NCBI GenBank assembly: GCA_030248215.1
Contig: JASANG010000319.1
Location: 62,001-126,000, forward strand
Direction: 5' to 3'
Source of the DNA: Enoplolaimus lenunculus
Lineage: Eukaryota > Nematoda > Enoplea > Enoplida > Thoracostomopsidae
Length of the DNA: 64,000 bases
Shown: one piece after another, positions 27,001 through 42,000 of the stretch
Position numbering within the stretch: the first letter of the stretch is position 1
Layout of the letters: every line of letters starts with the position of its first letter
Translations under genes and position numbers: made by a program
Notes under the pieces: model-generated
The model's database searches: none
What the model was told of the DNA's origin: nothing
The model's input: only the letters and a program-made list of their open reading frames with translations

Positions 27001-30000
27001 GTATCCGGTGTAAAGCTATCTTATTGGATAGCGGACATTCACGGTTTCAGTGGCATTTAACATCCTGTTACGATTGAGTTTGCGGGCGAGCCACGAAGCT
27101 CAAGTACTTAATTTTAACTTAGTAAATATACTTTTACTTTACTGAAATATTGCAATGTTTACTTTGCTGAAAATCAGGTTTTTATGTCTTGGCTAATGTC
27201 CAATGCAAACAAATAGAGAATTTTTTTAGTTCAGCCTCCAGCTAGGAGTTTCCGTGGAAACCGTACGGAAATCGTTTCGAATTTAGATTACATACTAAAA
27301 GAAAACAGAATAATTCTTTTTATACTAAGCTGTTGTTGAGTAATATTGCAACTATCGATCATTCTTAGGGTTGCGGTGTTTCAAAGGATTACACGCAACT
27401 TACTCTATATAAGTTTTGTGGACTTTCAGTAATACAAGTTATTGAATTAGTAAAACAGTTTTGAATGGGGAATGTTTCCGTCGGAGTTAATTGCAAAAAA
27501 TCAAATCCTGTTCTTGTTTCGTTATTAAAGAACGCAGAAAGCGGAATTTTTACGGTTTTGTGTTAAGTCACCTAATTCAAATATATACGTCGTATACGTA
27601 TACAAGCAAAACGGAATTCAATAAAATGCGAGTGCCAAAAATGTGGCAGATAATAGTTCTGTGCTTATTCTGTATTTAAAATTTGTCCATTGATCCAAGT
27701 ATTGATAGTAGAAAAACGTCATACAACTGATTTTATCGTTTTGCCTATTAATACTAATCAGGAGCGTAGTCAGGATTTCAGTTCAGAAAGGTGTAACTAC
27801 ATGTATGAGCGGTTCGAAAATTTTAAGTTTTCCGGTGATGACCAAAAATTGCCAGAGGTTGACACTTTTTATGGCCGATCTCAGCTGTCAGGTCTCGGTC
27901 TCTGTTTTTCGTCAAGACCGCCCGTCCCTGCCCATAGAGTAAAATATATACTGACGTTGGATGTTTTTATTCGCACGGTCTTTTGTTCGGACGGCCTTTT
28001 GTCCGGACGGATTTTTGTCCAGACGGCGTTTTGTCGGACGGCCTTTTGTCCGGACGGATTTTTGTCCAGACGGCGTTTTGTCGGACGGCCTTTTGTCCGG
28101 ACGGATTTTTGTCCAGACGGCGTTTTGTCGGAAGGTCTTTTGTCCGGACGGTCTTTTGTCGGGCGGCCTTCTATCCGGTCACTACTAAATTGCAGATAAA
28201 TTTCAGCAGAGATGTATATCTCTCTATCCATCCCCTTGGGTACATTCTTGTTGTTACTAAAGCGTTTTTGTTTTAAAATTGTACAATTACAAAAGTTTGG
28301 GCCATGCATTTTGATTGACAGTTTCTGCGACATGAAACCAACTATCAAAACGTTTGTATTAAGAGGCAGGAAGTTGGAAAAACAAAAGAATGTGTATATG
28401 TATACGTATATACGTAAATTGTTGAAGATAGAGAAAAGCTAAAAATTATATATACTTGGCGTTTGAACATTTTTATTTCGATTGCAGCAGTTGGTTTTTA
28501 TGCAGCGTAACTTGCTCAGGTATGTGCAGGGAGGTTGCGAGCGACTGTTTTGCGGTAAATTCTAGCCGCGATGTGAACTCGAACCTACAACGCAGTCGTA
28601 GTGGGCGTAATCGTAGCCTTAACCAGAGGTTTTGCTTTACTCGACTCTTGTACGCATCCCTTACATTTACGCTTGGGTTTAGTCCCGGGTTTAGGTTTTT
28701 AAGTCTAGGAGTTTCCCTTGGGTTAAGCCCTAACGTTACGTGTAGAGAAAGTGAGTTTATGGTAGCGACAAAAAACGAATTACGTACAAGGTATTGTTGT
28801 TTGTTAGTGCATATAGCAGTCTGTGCTTGCAATGAGAGCCGTAGAATGAATTTTAGACCGCTCAAAAACGTCTTTTCCGCCGTTTAAGGTACAGTATAAC
28901 GAACGCTGCAAATGCGTTTGTGTGCTTAATTCGTTCTCAGTATGAAGTAGTTATCCATGCCACTAAACATTGAATTCAGGATACGAATCGACGTCTGCCT
29001 GCCTGTAGCAAATGGCGTATACAGGGAGGATGTCGGATCATAGTTTTTTCGCCAATTTAGGGGCCGTGGCCCCTAAAATTGGCGATTGGCCCTTAGAAAT
29101 TTGGGGTTGGGGGCCAATTGGCCCCTAAAATTTTTTCACAAGCTGTTTTTCAAAAATAGGTTGCAATTTTTGTTCCCAGGAAAGTAAAAAACCCTGTGTC
29201 GGATGCGGGAACGAATATAACCACCAGCTAGCTCTGTTGACGCCCATGATGTTTTCTAGCCAAATACTCGAAAAATATAAGTACGTATATGGCAAGGCAT
29301 ACAGCGGGCTGAAACTTTTTGCGCCTCCGGTATCACCTCACCGAACATTCTTGCATCAGCATCCGCCACGTGCATGCGGTTCGGAATGAAAATCGACCGA
29401 CCTAAGGCTGTGATAAAATATTGTATGTACAATGAAATTTTCCTCATGGCTTTTAATTACGTGCTGACATTTTCGAAAAAAGCGTATTAAAACAAAAACA
29501 AATTTTTTTCGCTTCACAAATTATTGTAAAAACTACTGAACGATAAGTCAGTTTAGAGATGACTTAAGGTTGATTCACGTGTGGTTCCGATTATTTCAGT
29601 TGCTATTAAAATGTCTCGCGTAATAATACTGTTAAAGAACTCGGTCATACACCAACGCTTGTGAACAACTATGCATATCAAGTGTAAAAAATACCGCTAC
29701 ACACAACGAGTATATATATACAGTAATTTTGTACCATTGGCTTAAACACTTGAAGACAGACTATCACCCCAAACGTGTACAAAAAAGGTTTTATTTGTTA
29801 TACTCTTTATGCTCTCATCACATGCCGTGTTAAATTGTCTATGACGGGTTGCGAATTGCGCAGCCATTGAAGGGTTTCACCGGGTTTTTGTTTTGTTTTT
29901 TCACTTCTCGCGTGTGGCATTACTGTTCTATAAGACTGTATAGGTTCGACAAATAAGGTCCCGTAGGGGCGAAAATAAGGTAATGAGGGATGAAGTAATG

Positions 30001-33000
30001 AAGATGGTCGTATTGGAGCGTGATAAAAGAGGAGACATTACAAGTAATGGCGGTGATGACTTGATAGACGATACCTGTGTACAAATAGTGAAATAACCGA
30101 AGGTGCAGATTGATTATAATTATTGACAACAACCAATGTAACCGCAATAGGGGCGTAATCGCAATAGTGGGAAGACCCTGTTCCTGTTCTATAGTTGAAT
30201 TAGCTCATATTAACGTAACATTGTATATTGTACATTTTTCTTACTTATTTTTAGATTTTGAACTCTTGCCGTTTTAGGTGCTGTGTTAAAGGTTGTCTGC
30301 GTGTAATTGAATAAGAATTAGCAGGTTACAAGAAATTTCGCAATACTAAAACGTAAGGTGCAGCTGGATATCCGGATATGGCTTAATATCTGGCAAAAAT
30401 CGATGTCGGTATCCGGTTCCAGTATAAAGCTACCGGATACAGAATATTTATGTTGGTGGTTTCAAATTTCACAAAACAGTTTTTTTCAAGTGAGTGTATT
30501 TAACATCTTGTTGAAGGTGGTTGCAATATTTAAGATATACAGACTGGTCGAAATATGAATATATACTAAAATGTGGTTTCTAAACGGTCTTGGCTCCTTA
30601 TCGCATTTAATTGCAGTGTGGCTGCTGTGTAGAGTTTGACCCGCAGCAAGTGCAACATATTGAAAGAGGAAAATAATATCAATATCAAAGTGTCATTTTT
30701 TGAAGAATTTTTCAAATGTTTCATCCAACGAAATTATTTGCAAAGGTTTTAAAACTTTTAGTTTACCAGGCCAGTGTACAGCGAAAAATGTTCAGACTTT
30801 GTAGAACGTATATACGCTAGAATATTGTCTATTACGTTTATATCGGGTACCAGGCAGGATATATGGTTACTTTTCAAGTTTGTGCTCAAGTGTCGAAAAC
30901 ATCAAAAAAACTTATATAAATTTATATTAAATTCGATTAAAAAACCTAATCAAGTAATGCATGTTTTTATAACCCACTTATTTATGTATAGCAATTTCAC
31001 TGTAGATACTTAAAAATAGACAAAAGACAGCAGAGTCTGCTTCTGTTAAAAAGAGCATTAGAAAACGTAAAGAACTTGTGAAAACTATTTTTCGTCGTTA
31101 GGCCGACGACTGGACGAGTGTAATGGCTAAATTTGCGGGTGTTCACCGTGTTAGGTTAGCTTAATCAAATTATGTTAGTGAGTTAAGCTGCTAAATCTAT
31201 ATATGTATATACATGTGATGATTATGTACGTGGATTTTCGTTGTTGTTCAGAAATTATGAACAAGTATTAATTCGATTATGGCAGTGTGTGTAGGAAGGT
31301 GTTGGTTAAGGTGGAATTATGCACCATAAGTAATGATTGTCGGGAAAATGAAACAAAGATTACAAAATTGTGGTTCTCTGTTATATAAGTAAGGACGATT
31401 AATTTAGCCTGTTCGCATCTTTTGCTACTGCAGTGGTGCATTTTTTATAAGTACGAAGAAAGTAAAATGCTCAGCGATTATTAACGCCTCCGGTCAATTA
31501 TGCTCAGCTTTTGGCATCGAATAGCCAGGGTGCAACTGGAATTACAATTTAAAGGAACCGGAATTTTAAAAAATTACCGGAACCGGAAAGTGAAAAATAC
31601 ATGCCACCGAAAATTCATTTTAGTTTCTTTTTTTGCTGTATTATAGGTAAAATAACTTTAGTCGAAGATAGGTATTGACGTAATCTACTGTCTTTTAGAT
31701 TTTCCTTGGAAGCGAAATCTATCTTCGATTGTTCACTTTCGGTGATTGTCGAAAGGAATTTTTAATTCCAGTCAAAATTTACTGGAACCGGAACCGGACG
31801 GTGAAAATCGCCGCAACCGGAATTCCTTTTGCACCCTGCCAGTAACATATCCTCGAGTTATACTATTGATTTCTAAAATGCAACAGCATTGAATTGTAAC
31901 AAAATTAGTATGGAGTGTGCATTTACGTTGATCATAAGCGGTCGCTTGAAGTTAAAAATGCAAGATCGATCCTGAAGCCATCGACATATTCCTATTTCTA
32001 ACCGTAAGCCTAAACTTCAGCGTAAAAATAAGTCTATAACTAAGCCTAATTAAAAATAATAGCCTGAATCCTAGCCGCCTCTATTTTTATAGCATCTAGG
32101 GAAAATTGGGTGCCCGTAAAAGTAACATATGCCAAACAACTATTGCAACTGAACTCAGCGCTACAAAACATAGAATAATGGAATAGGGTCGTTGTTAAGG
32201 TGTTAAAAATGCATCAGCGTGAGATGTCAAGCTTTGTCATGTAAACACTTTGGATCAGGGTTGGAACCGGCCCGGGCCAAGGCTCGCGGGACTAAGCGGG
32301 CCGGGGCCGGGCTTGGACCCAAATTTTGGGCCCCGCGAGTTTGGTTGAATTACGTTCTGCAAAAATTTCGAAGGAGAGTTTCTTGAGTTCCTACAACGCA
32401 ACCATTTGCACCTATACGGATGTAAAAACTTTTTTGGTTATCTAGAATTTTGAACTGCGGATGTTTCTTTCATGATATTCGTTAATTTTACTGGCGTAAG
32501 ACATAACGCTATTTGTATTGTTATCCAATCCAAGCTAGACAGACCCGTGCTTGGTATACAAGCCAGTACTGGCGGTTCTGAGCGGCATTTCAGTGAAAGT
32601 GGTAACGTAGTAACCGGGACTCGCAGCCTTTTGCATCTGTGTGTCGTTCCAACTCTTGTGGTTCCGAAGGAAGCTGCACTGAACAATATTTGGTGGAATA
32701 TGGTAGTGGCTGGGCCCGGGCCTTAAAAATCGGGACCGGTTCCAACCCTGGTTTGGATGGATACCTTAGGCTACGCAAGAAAGAATTGTTAGCTACGTTT
32801 TTATATATATTTGAATGCCATCTAGTATTAGATTTGAATTGATTATTGGGCTCCGGCCGGTATTGAATTATATCCGGCTCCGACATTTTTTGCATCCGGT
32901 CGCACACTGGCGGCTACCTGGCTGATTTGATGTGTATTTTGTATGTTTTCTTAAAGTGATAATTTAGCACTTTAAAATTCGTGCATCGGTAAATGAATAG

Positions 33001-36000
33001 GTTAGATTCTCGTGACAGGTGGCTGATGCCATAAAGATTTGACAATGCAAAGCAAGGTGTTTTGCTCGTTTGAGGTGTTAGTTTTAATTATTGTTATTGC
33101 ATGCAAAACAAAAGAAAAAATTGATTACGAAATCTATAAAACATGAAAATCGTTAATATTGAAATATTGCGTGATTTCAATCAAAATGCATCAAAATATT
33201 AAGAATACATATGATCAGCACGATATTGGTAACCATGGTGATTTGCTGTTTTGAAAGGTGCAAGTATTGTTTAATACCGGGCCTACGAAGTTCATATTGA
33301 ATAACGACCAAACTGACGTAGCCACAGAGGAGGCACCCAGACCATACTTTTCCACAGGGATCAAAACAATAGGTTTGCGTTGAAAATTTACGTTCATTTG
33401 GTATTCCGTTTCTTTCTGGATCCGTCACTGGTCAGTCAGAACAGTTTTTATCAGTATTCAAAATCCAAATATACTGTTTTCTGCTGCCAATCTTTTTAGT
33501 GACAGCCGCACATTGTATTGACAAAACATTCTCTGTTTAGCCGAATTGCTGATCCCATAGTTGGAATGCAATTTGTTTACTAGGGATTGCAAATTATTTA
33601 TTCTTGTACGTAAACGTAGTTGTCGTCCTCCAGACAGTATTCGGACAGTTGGGGTGATTCAAAGTTTGAAACATTTTTTGGTTACTAATAAGTAACGTAA
33701 TATTCAGTCAGGCTGATTTGCTGACGCAACGGTTTTGATTAAGCATCAAGATTAGATTTGTGCGCTTTCACAGGATGTTTAAATGCAGCAAAAAAATTCG
33801 TCAAGGTATAATCATACCTAGCATAATTAACGCAGAAAGCTATGATAATTAACGAAAATCTAAGTGTAGGCTATTTAACAACTCCAGTTGGCTTTACAAA
33901 GACAATTGGTATTGGGACATTGCAAAAAATTGCAGATTCTTTGCACATACTATTTGCATTTAGCATGTGAGTTGGAACGCAATTAATTTCACTTACGGGT
34001 ATGTATGAATGCATCTGATTGTGAACTGTGATGTCTCTTGCCTTTGTGTTTGAAAAAAGTGATTGAAATAAACCATTCTCTAACAATTATAACAAGTTTA
34101 GGGTTGTTAAGGATTTAAGTCTTCGCGTTTGTAATGATGTAATGTACTAATCCTTTATTCTATCCCGATATTTCTAGAGAGGCAAGAAAACACACTTTCA
34201 GCAGGATTCACGATTACCTTCAAGATCATAATTATAGGTCCAAACAATTGTATAAGATTATACCCTCCGAAACTGAAATTCTGGCTACGCCCTGTGGCTC
34301 AGGGTTGGAACCGGCCCGGTTTTTATGTAGGTTTAGAGCAGAAAACAAAACATAAAACAAACCATCACGCTAGCAATTTACGGATTTCTTGAAGTAGCAG
34401 CAGAAACATCTGCAGTTGAAGATTCTATATAACCAACAGGCTCGTTTGTAGTACTGTGGTCTACAAAACTTTTTGCATCCATATAGGTGCAAATGATTGC
34501 GATTTAGGAACTAAAGAAACTACGATTCGAAATTTTTGCAGAACGTAACCCTACTTTTTTTCGAAACCCTTACTACGCAATGGCCGCAGTATTATGAAAA
34601 TCGTAAGAAATTACTATTCAAAAATACGTATCTAAATCTTATTACAATATCAACAAAAAGAAGTCACACACTGCTCCGATTTATTTCATCTCGCGGGCTC
34701 AAAGTTTTATCCGGGCCGGTTCCAACCCTGCGGTGAGTGGCTGATTTTTTTAACGCACGAACTCGGTAATTCACACCGCAGTAACATGCGCTGTCAACGG
34801 AAACTGAAGCTTAATATTATTATGCAAGCGAAACCGAAATATACTGTTATTTAAAAGTAAAAAAACATTTATGTATACAACTATTTATGTTTGGTACTAA
34901 CGAAAATATAACTCCATTAGAAAAAATAAGCCGGTATTGCTCATTGGGTTCAGTTTAAGGCGTTCTTTCAGTAGGGATTTGTAGAAAGAAACTTGACATA
35001 GCTGTGAGTGCCAGCGGAAATAATTACGTATGAATTCGGTTTGGTCAAAACCTAGCGATGATGAATATAAAACGTAATGGGACAGCACATAATTAATTAT
35101 TATGTAGTATTTTAACTCAAACATATGATACCTGGGCGTAGAAGCGTACATAACACCTGAATACAACTTGTCGATGTTGATATATACGTAATTAAACCGC
35201 TTATTATGAAAGAAAAATGTAAACATATTATTTTTGCTCGGTCACAGTAAACAGATGTAAGTATCCGTCTTAGAGTTTAGACTGTTTTCCAACCTGATTT
35301 ATAGTCAAAATAGTTCCATTTTGATTTTGATTTTTTTGTTTCACAAGTGAGTTCTGAATGACAGTTTGAAATTTGAATTTTTGATATATTTGATTTATGA
35401 TGTCTAAAAGTGCTTCTTATATCGAAATTTTTTTTATTTATATATGTGCTATACGACTCCGTTTCTATAGCGGATGCGGATAATGTTACAATTATTGGCA
35501 TCTGACATTCGGTTCAGGAAATATGGTCAAATAATTGATTTGGCGTTCGACCAACAGAATTGGAAAATCAATCATAAATTTGTCGACCAATTGTTAGCCA
35601 CTCAACTGTTCACCATGCATAGGAAGATATATATGTCGTGATAATTTTAAACGAAATTTTTCGTCTTTGAAAAATCTAATCGTGCTCTAGAAATGTAAGC
35701 TATATGTGTACTATTTTAGTTAGGAGGCCCCTTATCGTACTTAGTAATTGGCGGTTTCGGTGTTGGTCAGTCTCGGTATTTGGTTGGTCTCAGTATGGTT
35801 GTTTTAGTCCGGTAGGTTTAGAACCGAGACTAAAAGTCTAAAGCCAAGATTTTGGTTATTTATGCTTAACGTTCGCCTGCTGTCTCGTCTCTTAACACTG
35901 TATCCAGGGTACGACCGAATATCCGGTTCCAAATCAATATCCGGTAAGTAAAAAAATAGATATACGTATCCGGTTGTGGCATCCGGTATAAACCTAGCGG

Positions 36001-39000
36001 ATATTTACTTTTGTGGTCCTGAATACCATGAAACTACTTTCGACAAGTGGACATACTTAACATCTTGCTGGGATTACTTTTCTGAACAAGTAACGCTTCT
36101 AAGTTTCACTGACAATCAGTCAACATATACTTTTGCACAACTCAATTACTTTCAACAGTGCTCGTACTTACTTACCTGCTATATCCATCCGGTCAATATC
36201 CGGTTCGAATAAACAATTCGATATCCGGTTCCGGTATCTGGTAAATTAATATCCGGTAGCACCATGGTTGCATCTCGGTTTGGAATCTAAGTTATTACAG
36301 ATGCGCCCATCGTTGCTTGCGGCAAACTGTACAAGTGCTGTAAATCGCCTTTAAAATTAATATGTGGCATTTTGTTTGAAAATTTGATAGTTGTCGTAAT
36401 TTACTGTCATAAATTGTGTAGAACATCATCAACATTAAGAAAACCTGCGAAACCATACAACTGATATTGATCCGATTTTTTTAAAAAATAACAAATCTAT
36501 ATTGCATATATCTATTGTATTTTAGCAAATAAACTGCCGATTCGGTGCTCAAAATGGGCGGAAATTAGCATATATAATATATCGAGATTCACTACAATAT
36601 GCTTGGGATTTGTCGGCGGTAATAAAAGCTAATATAAGCAGAATATACGTAGTGGTTTAGATGCCGGCGGCGGTGACTAAGGTGTTTGTTTATGGAGTTT
36701 TTAAATACTGGTGGGTGATGTGATATTGGAAGAGCAGTACGCTTGTTCTAGTCGGTTTCCGTATTGACTCGGTGTTTCATTCTCCTGATCGAAATGGGAC
36801 ATAGTGGAACTCGAAATCGTGCGAACTGTTTATGTTTTGTACTCAAAACATCAAAATGTGAAATGCCCCACGACCTGAATAGGCTTTATTTGAAAGTCAA
36901 AGTTCGACCGGAAGTTCCGGTTTCATGATTACAAACAGGAACTTTTAGGTCATTTGCTTTGTGTAACCTCGTTCTGTAAAAGAGTTACTTATACCCGCTG
37001 CTTTTATTTTGATTTGACGCCGATAAAATTTCATTGACGAGGTCCGTTTTACCTTATACAAAACCGGTTTCCACCAGTAAAGGAAGCGTTGAGAGAATTT
37101 TTGTAAAAGTTCCAATTCCGGATCCGTTTTAGCAGGTTTCGGATACGGTTTCCAAGTAGGTTCTGGTCGAACCCTGTTGAAACCTTATCGTAGTGGGCAG
37201 CGTGCAACCGGAATTACAATTTATCGCTACAGGAATTTAAAAAAATTATCCGAAACGGAACCGGAAAATAAAAAATACATGCCATCGAAAAATTCATTTT
37301 AATTTTCTCTTTTGCATATTATTGGTGAAATAACCCTAGTTTGGAGATTGGTATTCACTTTATCTGTTGTATTCTAGATTTTCATAATCCACGGAAGCGA
37401 AATATATCGTCGATAGTTTTTCGGCGATTGCCAAGATTTATATACAACACTAATGAAATTATTTAATTTTTATCTTCATTTTTAGTAAACCATTTAAGTT
37501 TCACCAACCAAAATTTAATACCGAAATTTTCAGTTCCAGTAAAAAAATTCACCGGAACCGGAGCTGGAAGGCGAAAAAATGTCGGAACCGAAACCTATGT
37601 TGCACCCTGATCAAATGGGAAGAATAGCACTACTACCAAAAATGAAGCGCTTGGGATAGCAACCGGGTTCCTCACAATGTGGGACATACAGATCACCTCC
37701 TCCAGGAACCGAAGGTGGTACATCAAAACAAGCAAATATGGCGTGCAAGTAGTACGCTCTTTTCTTGCCATTAGACAGACCATCCTTTGTTCAACCCGAC
37801 GATGTGATCGCTGGCTCCGCGACAAATGAAAAAAACTTGTTCAATCGGTTCCTAGAAGTCGTAGACCTCACATTTAATGGGGGTATTTATATATCACAAA
37901 ACAAGGTACTTATTCGTCCTCCTAAACGTGACATCGCTGCAAACTATCACAGTTAACATCCGGCACCGCAAAATCTTGAACGGTTACAGGATGCGCATCG
38001 ACCCCGGTGTGCAGAACAGATGTCCTATGTGGTAAAAATTTACCGGAACCGGAATCAGAAGGTGAAAAAATGTCGGAACCGGAATTCCGGTTGCACCCTG
38101 GTAGTTGGTTGGGTTGTTATCTACGCTTTGGTGCGTTTGAATTTAAAGTTATTTGCTAGGTCATCGTCCGAACTTTATAAATTTATAAACAATCATGGCA
38201 CTCCTCTTACATATATTTAACTGTAAGCAGAGCCGCGATTATGTTATCTAAGGTGACCGTGTGAGATGGGACCCAATTGTTTTAAGATACCATCATTTTG
38301 TGGCAGGGTTGGTTTGTTCCGGAAAAATTGAATCGACCGAAAACAACGGTTTTTTTCCGTTTTTTCTAGAAAAAACGGAAAAAATTGAAAATCATGTTTA
38401 AATGCTTCCGCAAGCTCCAAACCATTTATACAACATACTTGTTAGCACCGTAAGACTACTCGGGCGAGAGAAGACGCAAATATACTCGCCCTGCGTCCGC
38501 TTTTGTGGAGTCACGGAAGCTTTAGTAAAGAACCGTTGAATTTAGAATCTGTAAGCATGAGCTTATTTGAGAAAGAGCTAGCCGCGCCACTGATTATACT
38601 CAAAGCATGTGTACAATAAGTCAGTACACGCAGCTTTTGCTAGAGATTACTCAAAATGAAAACAACACAAACTTCTTGTCATACGCGGAATTATGGAAAT
38701 TAATAATAGGCATATACCAAAATAGCTGCCAAAGTATTTTTGTCACTAATTAAATTACAAAATATAAAATACGCCACGGTATTACCGAGTAACAAACAAC
38801 CGAATCGCCAAAACATCCAATGGTATGCGGCTGGGTGAAATTACAAAAAATTAATCGGAAATCACTCGCCAAAAAGGTTCGAGGTATAAAATATAGTAGA
38901 TTTATTAAGAAGGGCTATTTTGCACGTGTTTCGGTCGTTAATGTACCGAGATGTTCGATGGTGTTTGGTTGAGCAATTTACTATGTCTGTGCGGTTTTGG

Positions 39001-42000
39001 GGAAAGTCATTTTTGGTGGGCACTAGGAATGTGAAATTTATGTGGAAGCCATTGCCGGTTTGAGGCTTGATTTTTGAAGGCCGGGGCGTTTAGGTTTTTG
39101 TAACTCATGTATGAATTTTTCAATTTTTTATGGTTGCTTCTAAATATAAGCTGTATATAAAAACTTTCTAGGTGGGACCGGAAGTCGCGCAAACGTACCC
39201 TCTGAGACTGCACCTGGGGGGTCCTGGCGCTCACAACTGCGTAGGTAGTAATGTTTCAAATTGATATGTTTGATAATCTAAAGCTATGTATAAGACTGTG
39301 TATCTGTTGGACTCTGACTGAATATTGCTTGCAAGTCAGCCGGATGTCGTGGTTTTGTATTTGCCTGAAAGGAGTCTCGAAAGCGTCAGTTTTATAAGCT
39401 GAACTGATCCCATGGGAGCTAAATAACATCAACCTGATGAATGCTAGTATAAGGTCAGTTTGAAATGTTTTAGTTTTTGTTAGATAATGAAGTCCATGTG
39501 GAATTTCATTACTAGAACGAGATCAGGACAAGCGTGCATACCTTGGTTACTGCTTAACGTGACATTGGAAGAAGAGATGTAAATGGATAAAGGTTAAAAA
39601 TTTGTTAACAAGGTAGACACATTACATACCATTCGACGCAACTTGTGAAGCTGAGCCGAATGGTGTTGAAATTGAATTTCCTAAAATCAGATGTCTGCTT
39701 AACGAGGTATCGTCAAATAACTGATTTGGCGCGCTGCCAACGATTTGGGGCGGCGCCAAATCAGCTATTTGACAATAACTCGTTAACCAGACGTTTGTTT
39801 GCGAAAAGTTTAACACCACTCGACTCAGCTCCTCACGCTGATTTGAATGTTATCTATGTAATGTGTAAGTTTTTGACAAAGTTTTTTTCGGTTGCAAGCG
39901 AGAACCTTGGGACCATAAAAAATCAAATTTTTCAAAAATACCAATTTGGTCGTGAAATGATTAGGCGATGTCATAATCCAACCAGTTTTGATCAAACCCG
40001 GGCTGGAGAGGGGGGTAATGCAAAACACCCGGATTTTTAGTATTTCGATACAAAATTGAACGTAGATCATGAAAGTGCGAATAGTTCGGGTTTGTTTTTG
40101 ATTTTCGCTAATATTTATGCAAATTTTTTGTCTGTGCAGCTTGGGATTGAAATTGAAACGATTAAATAATATTTTACCGAAACGTTTCACGTGTCTGAAT
40201 TGACGCGAATGTAATTGGTTTTTAGTCAGATCTGCGCTTACAGCAGGTCGATCAAATTCGTTTTTTTTTAATTTGGCCTTGTTGACGTCTCGTTGACATT
40301 TTGTCTGGTTTCAATTTATTTGTCTATTTTATAAAAGAATTCTAGTAACCTATTATTAATTTTTTTGTCGTTAATGAAAAACGGTGAAACAATGTATAAT
40401 CAGAAATTGTCATATAAAAGCTGACATATGAAATGCGTCAAATTTTTAAAAAGAAACTCGTAAAATATGGCTTACAATAGTATCAGTTATATTGCAGTGT
40501 TTTTGAAACGTTTGATGAGGAACGTCGCTTGACAGCTCATGCTGGTTACTCACTGTCAGTAGTGACAGCAGATATAACTGAATATCGTCGAAAAGTTTAT
40601 TATAAATTTTATTGTCTGTTTTTGGCTGATTAACGGCAGAGCTGTCAGCATTTAGAATCGTTGCTCTTTTCTAAAATAATGTTTTTTGGATGAGATTATA
40701 TGTACTAATACTGGAAAGAGCCTAATCGCAGATGTACGTATTGTGGCCGAAGCCATCGGTTCGAATTCAGTGATGAAATCAAAAGTAGCAGAAGCGACTG
40801 GTGCCCTATTATAGTGGGAAAATTCGTACGATGAAGCATGTATGTAATAGAATATATTGTCGCGTATTCCTATTTCCATGCAGGTTGTAGTTGGGCTTGT
40901 ATCGTTTCAGTTTCGCGCAACGACTGTACTATTCTGCCTGCCCTCCCATGCCCAAAACGCGTTTGTTCAAAATGTGAAATCAAGTGAGATACAGAGATTC
41001 TCATCAGAAGTCAATTTCTCTTGAACGCATCATTCCCGGGAGCGTTATATATGTAACTATGCCGATTTTAAATTTCAGAAGATATTGGCTACAAAATAAA
41101 TCCTAATGACCGCTAGAATTTGATTAGATTATCGCTTATTCTAGTCGGGTACATAATCCAACCCCGGTATTGTCCACCCCGTGGCCAGGCCCGTAGCCAG
41201 ATCACCTTGTTAGTGGGGGCCAAAAATTTTTCAGGAGGGGCATTCAAGGGTTTTCAATGACTTACAAGCAAGTTTGAAAATCTGCTAGGGGGAGGGCAAA
41301 ATGTTTCCAGGGGGGCCTGAGCCCTTCCCCCCTGGCCCCCCCTGTGGCTACGGGCCCGCCCGTGGCCTAATTACACACTGCTTATGTATGTGCATAAGAA
41401 AGTAGCTTATGATAAACAATGTTGTGATGCTCTTTAAAGCTGCATTTTGTAATCAGAATTAAGTGCTGTTGGAGGTACTATTATTGATAGCTCTATATAT
41501 TCATAGACTTAATCTATACGAATCTTTATTTAGTTTATCAATAATCGGTATGTATATATGTATGTATGTATGAATCGCTGAAAACATACTACTTCGTTAG
41601 ATTGGGAGGTAATTAAAAGTAAGTGGTTGCTGTCTGAGTTATGGCACTCTTATTGGCGGCTGGGCGTCAGGGCGCGAGAATAAAAACACGGGAAACTGTG
41701 TTTTCAAACGTTAAACCACAAGTTATTGGCTTACTTTAGAAACTAATCATTCAAACAGAGTACATCAAAATTTTACAAAGATTAAAATAATCAAATAACA
41801 CCGGTAAAAGACTTGAAAACTAAAATTGTGCGTGAAAACTCTAGAAATTCATTAGCGATGTAGTTGTAAGACGCCGGGTGTAAACAGGTTGTTTGTGTCC
41901 GTTCAGGCTGTCTGGTTGTATATCATGTCTATGTTTCAGTCTTACAAGGTTTGTATTTTGTGAGTGTAGGTTGTAGATTCTCGGAGTATTTTGGCCATTA

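Noticed and set aside
27690-28348. Arg/Ser/Gln-rich frames around 28 kb
   Set aside because: Same minisatellite artefact as at 47 kb.
28473-28865. Minus frame of 130 codons with [12 protein letters not shown]
   Set aside because: The repetitive wording comes from degenerate TTTAGG-like repeats, and no domain is seen.
32438-32907. Frames of 66-105 codons near 32.6 kb
   Set aside because: They lie largely within a GC-ended MITE and its flank and show no domain.
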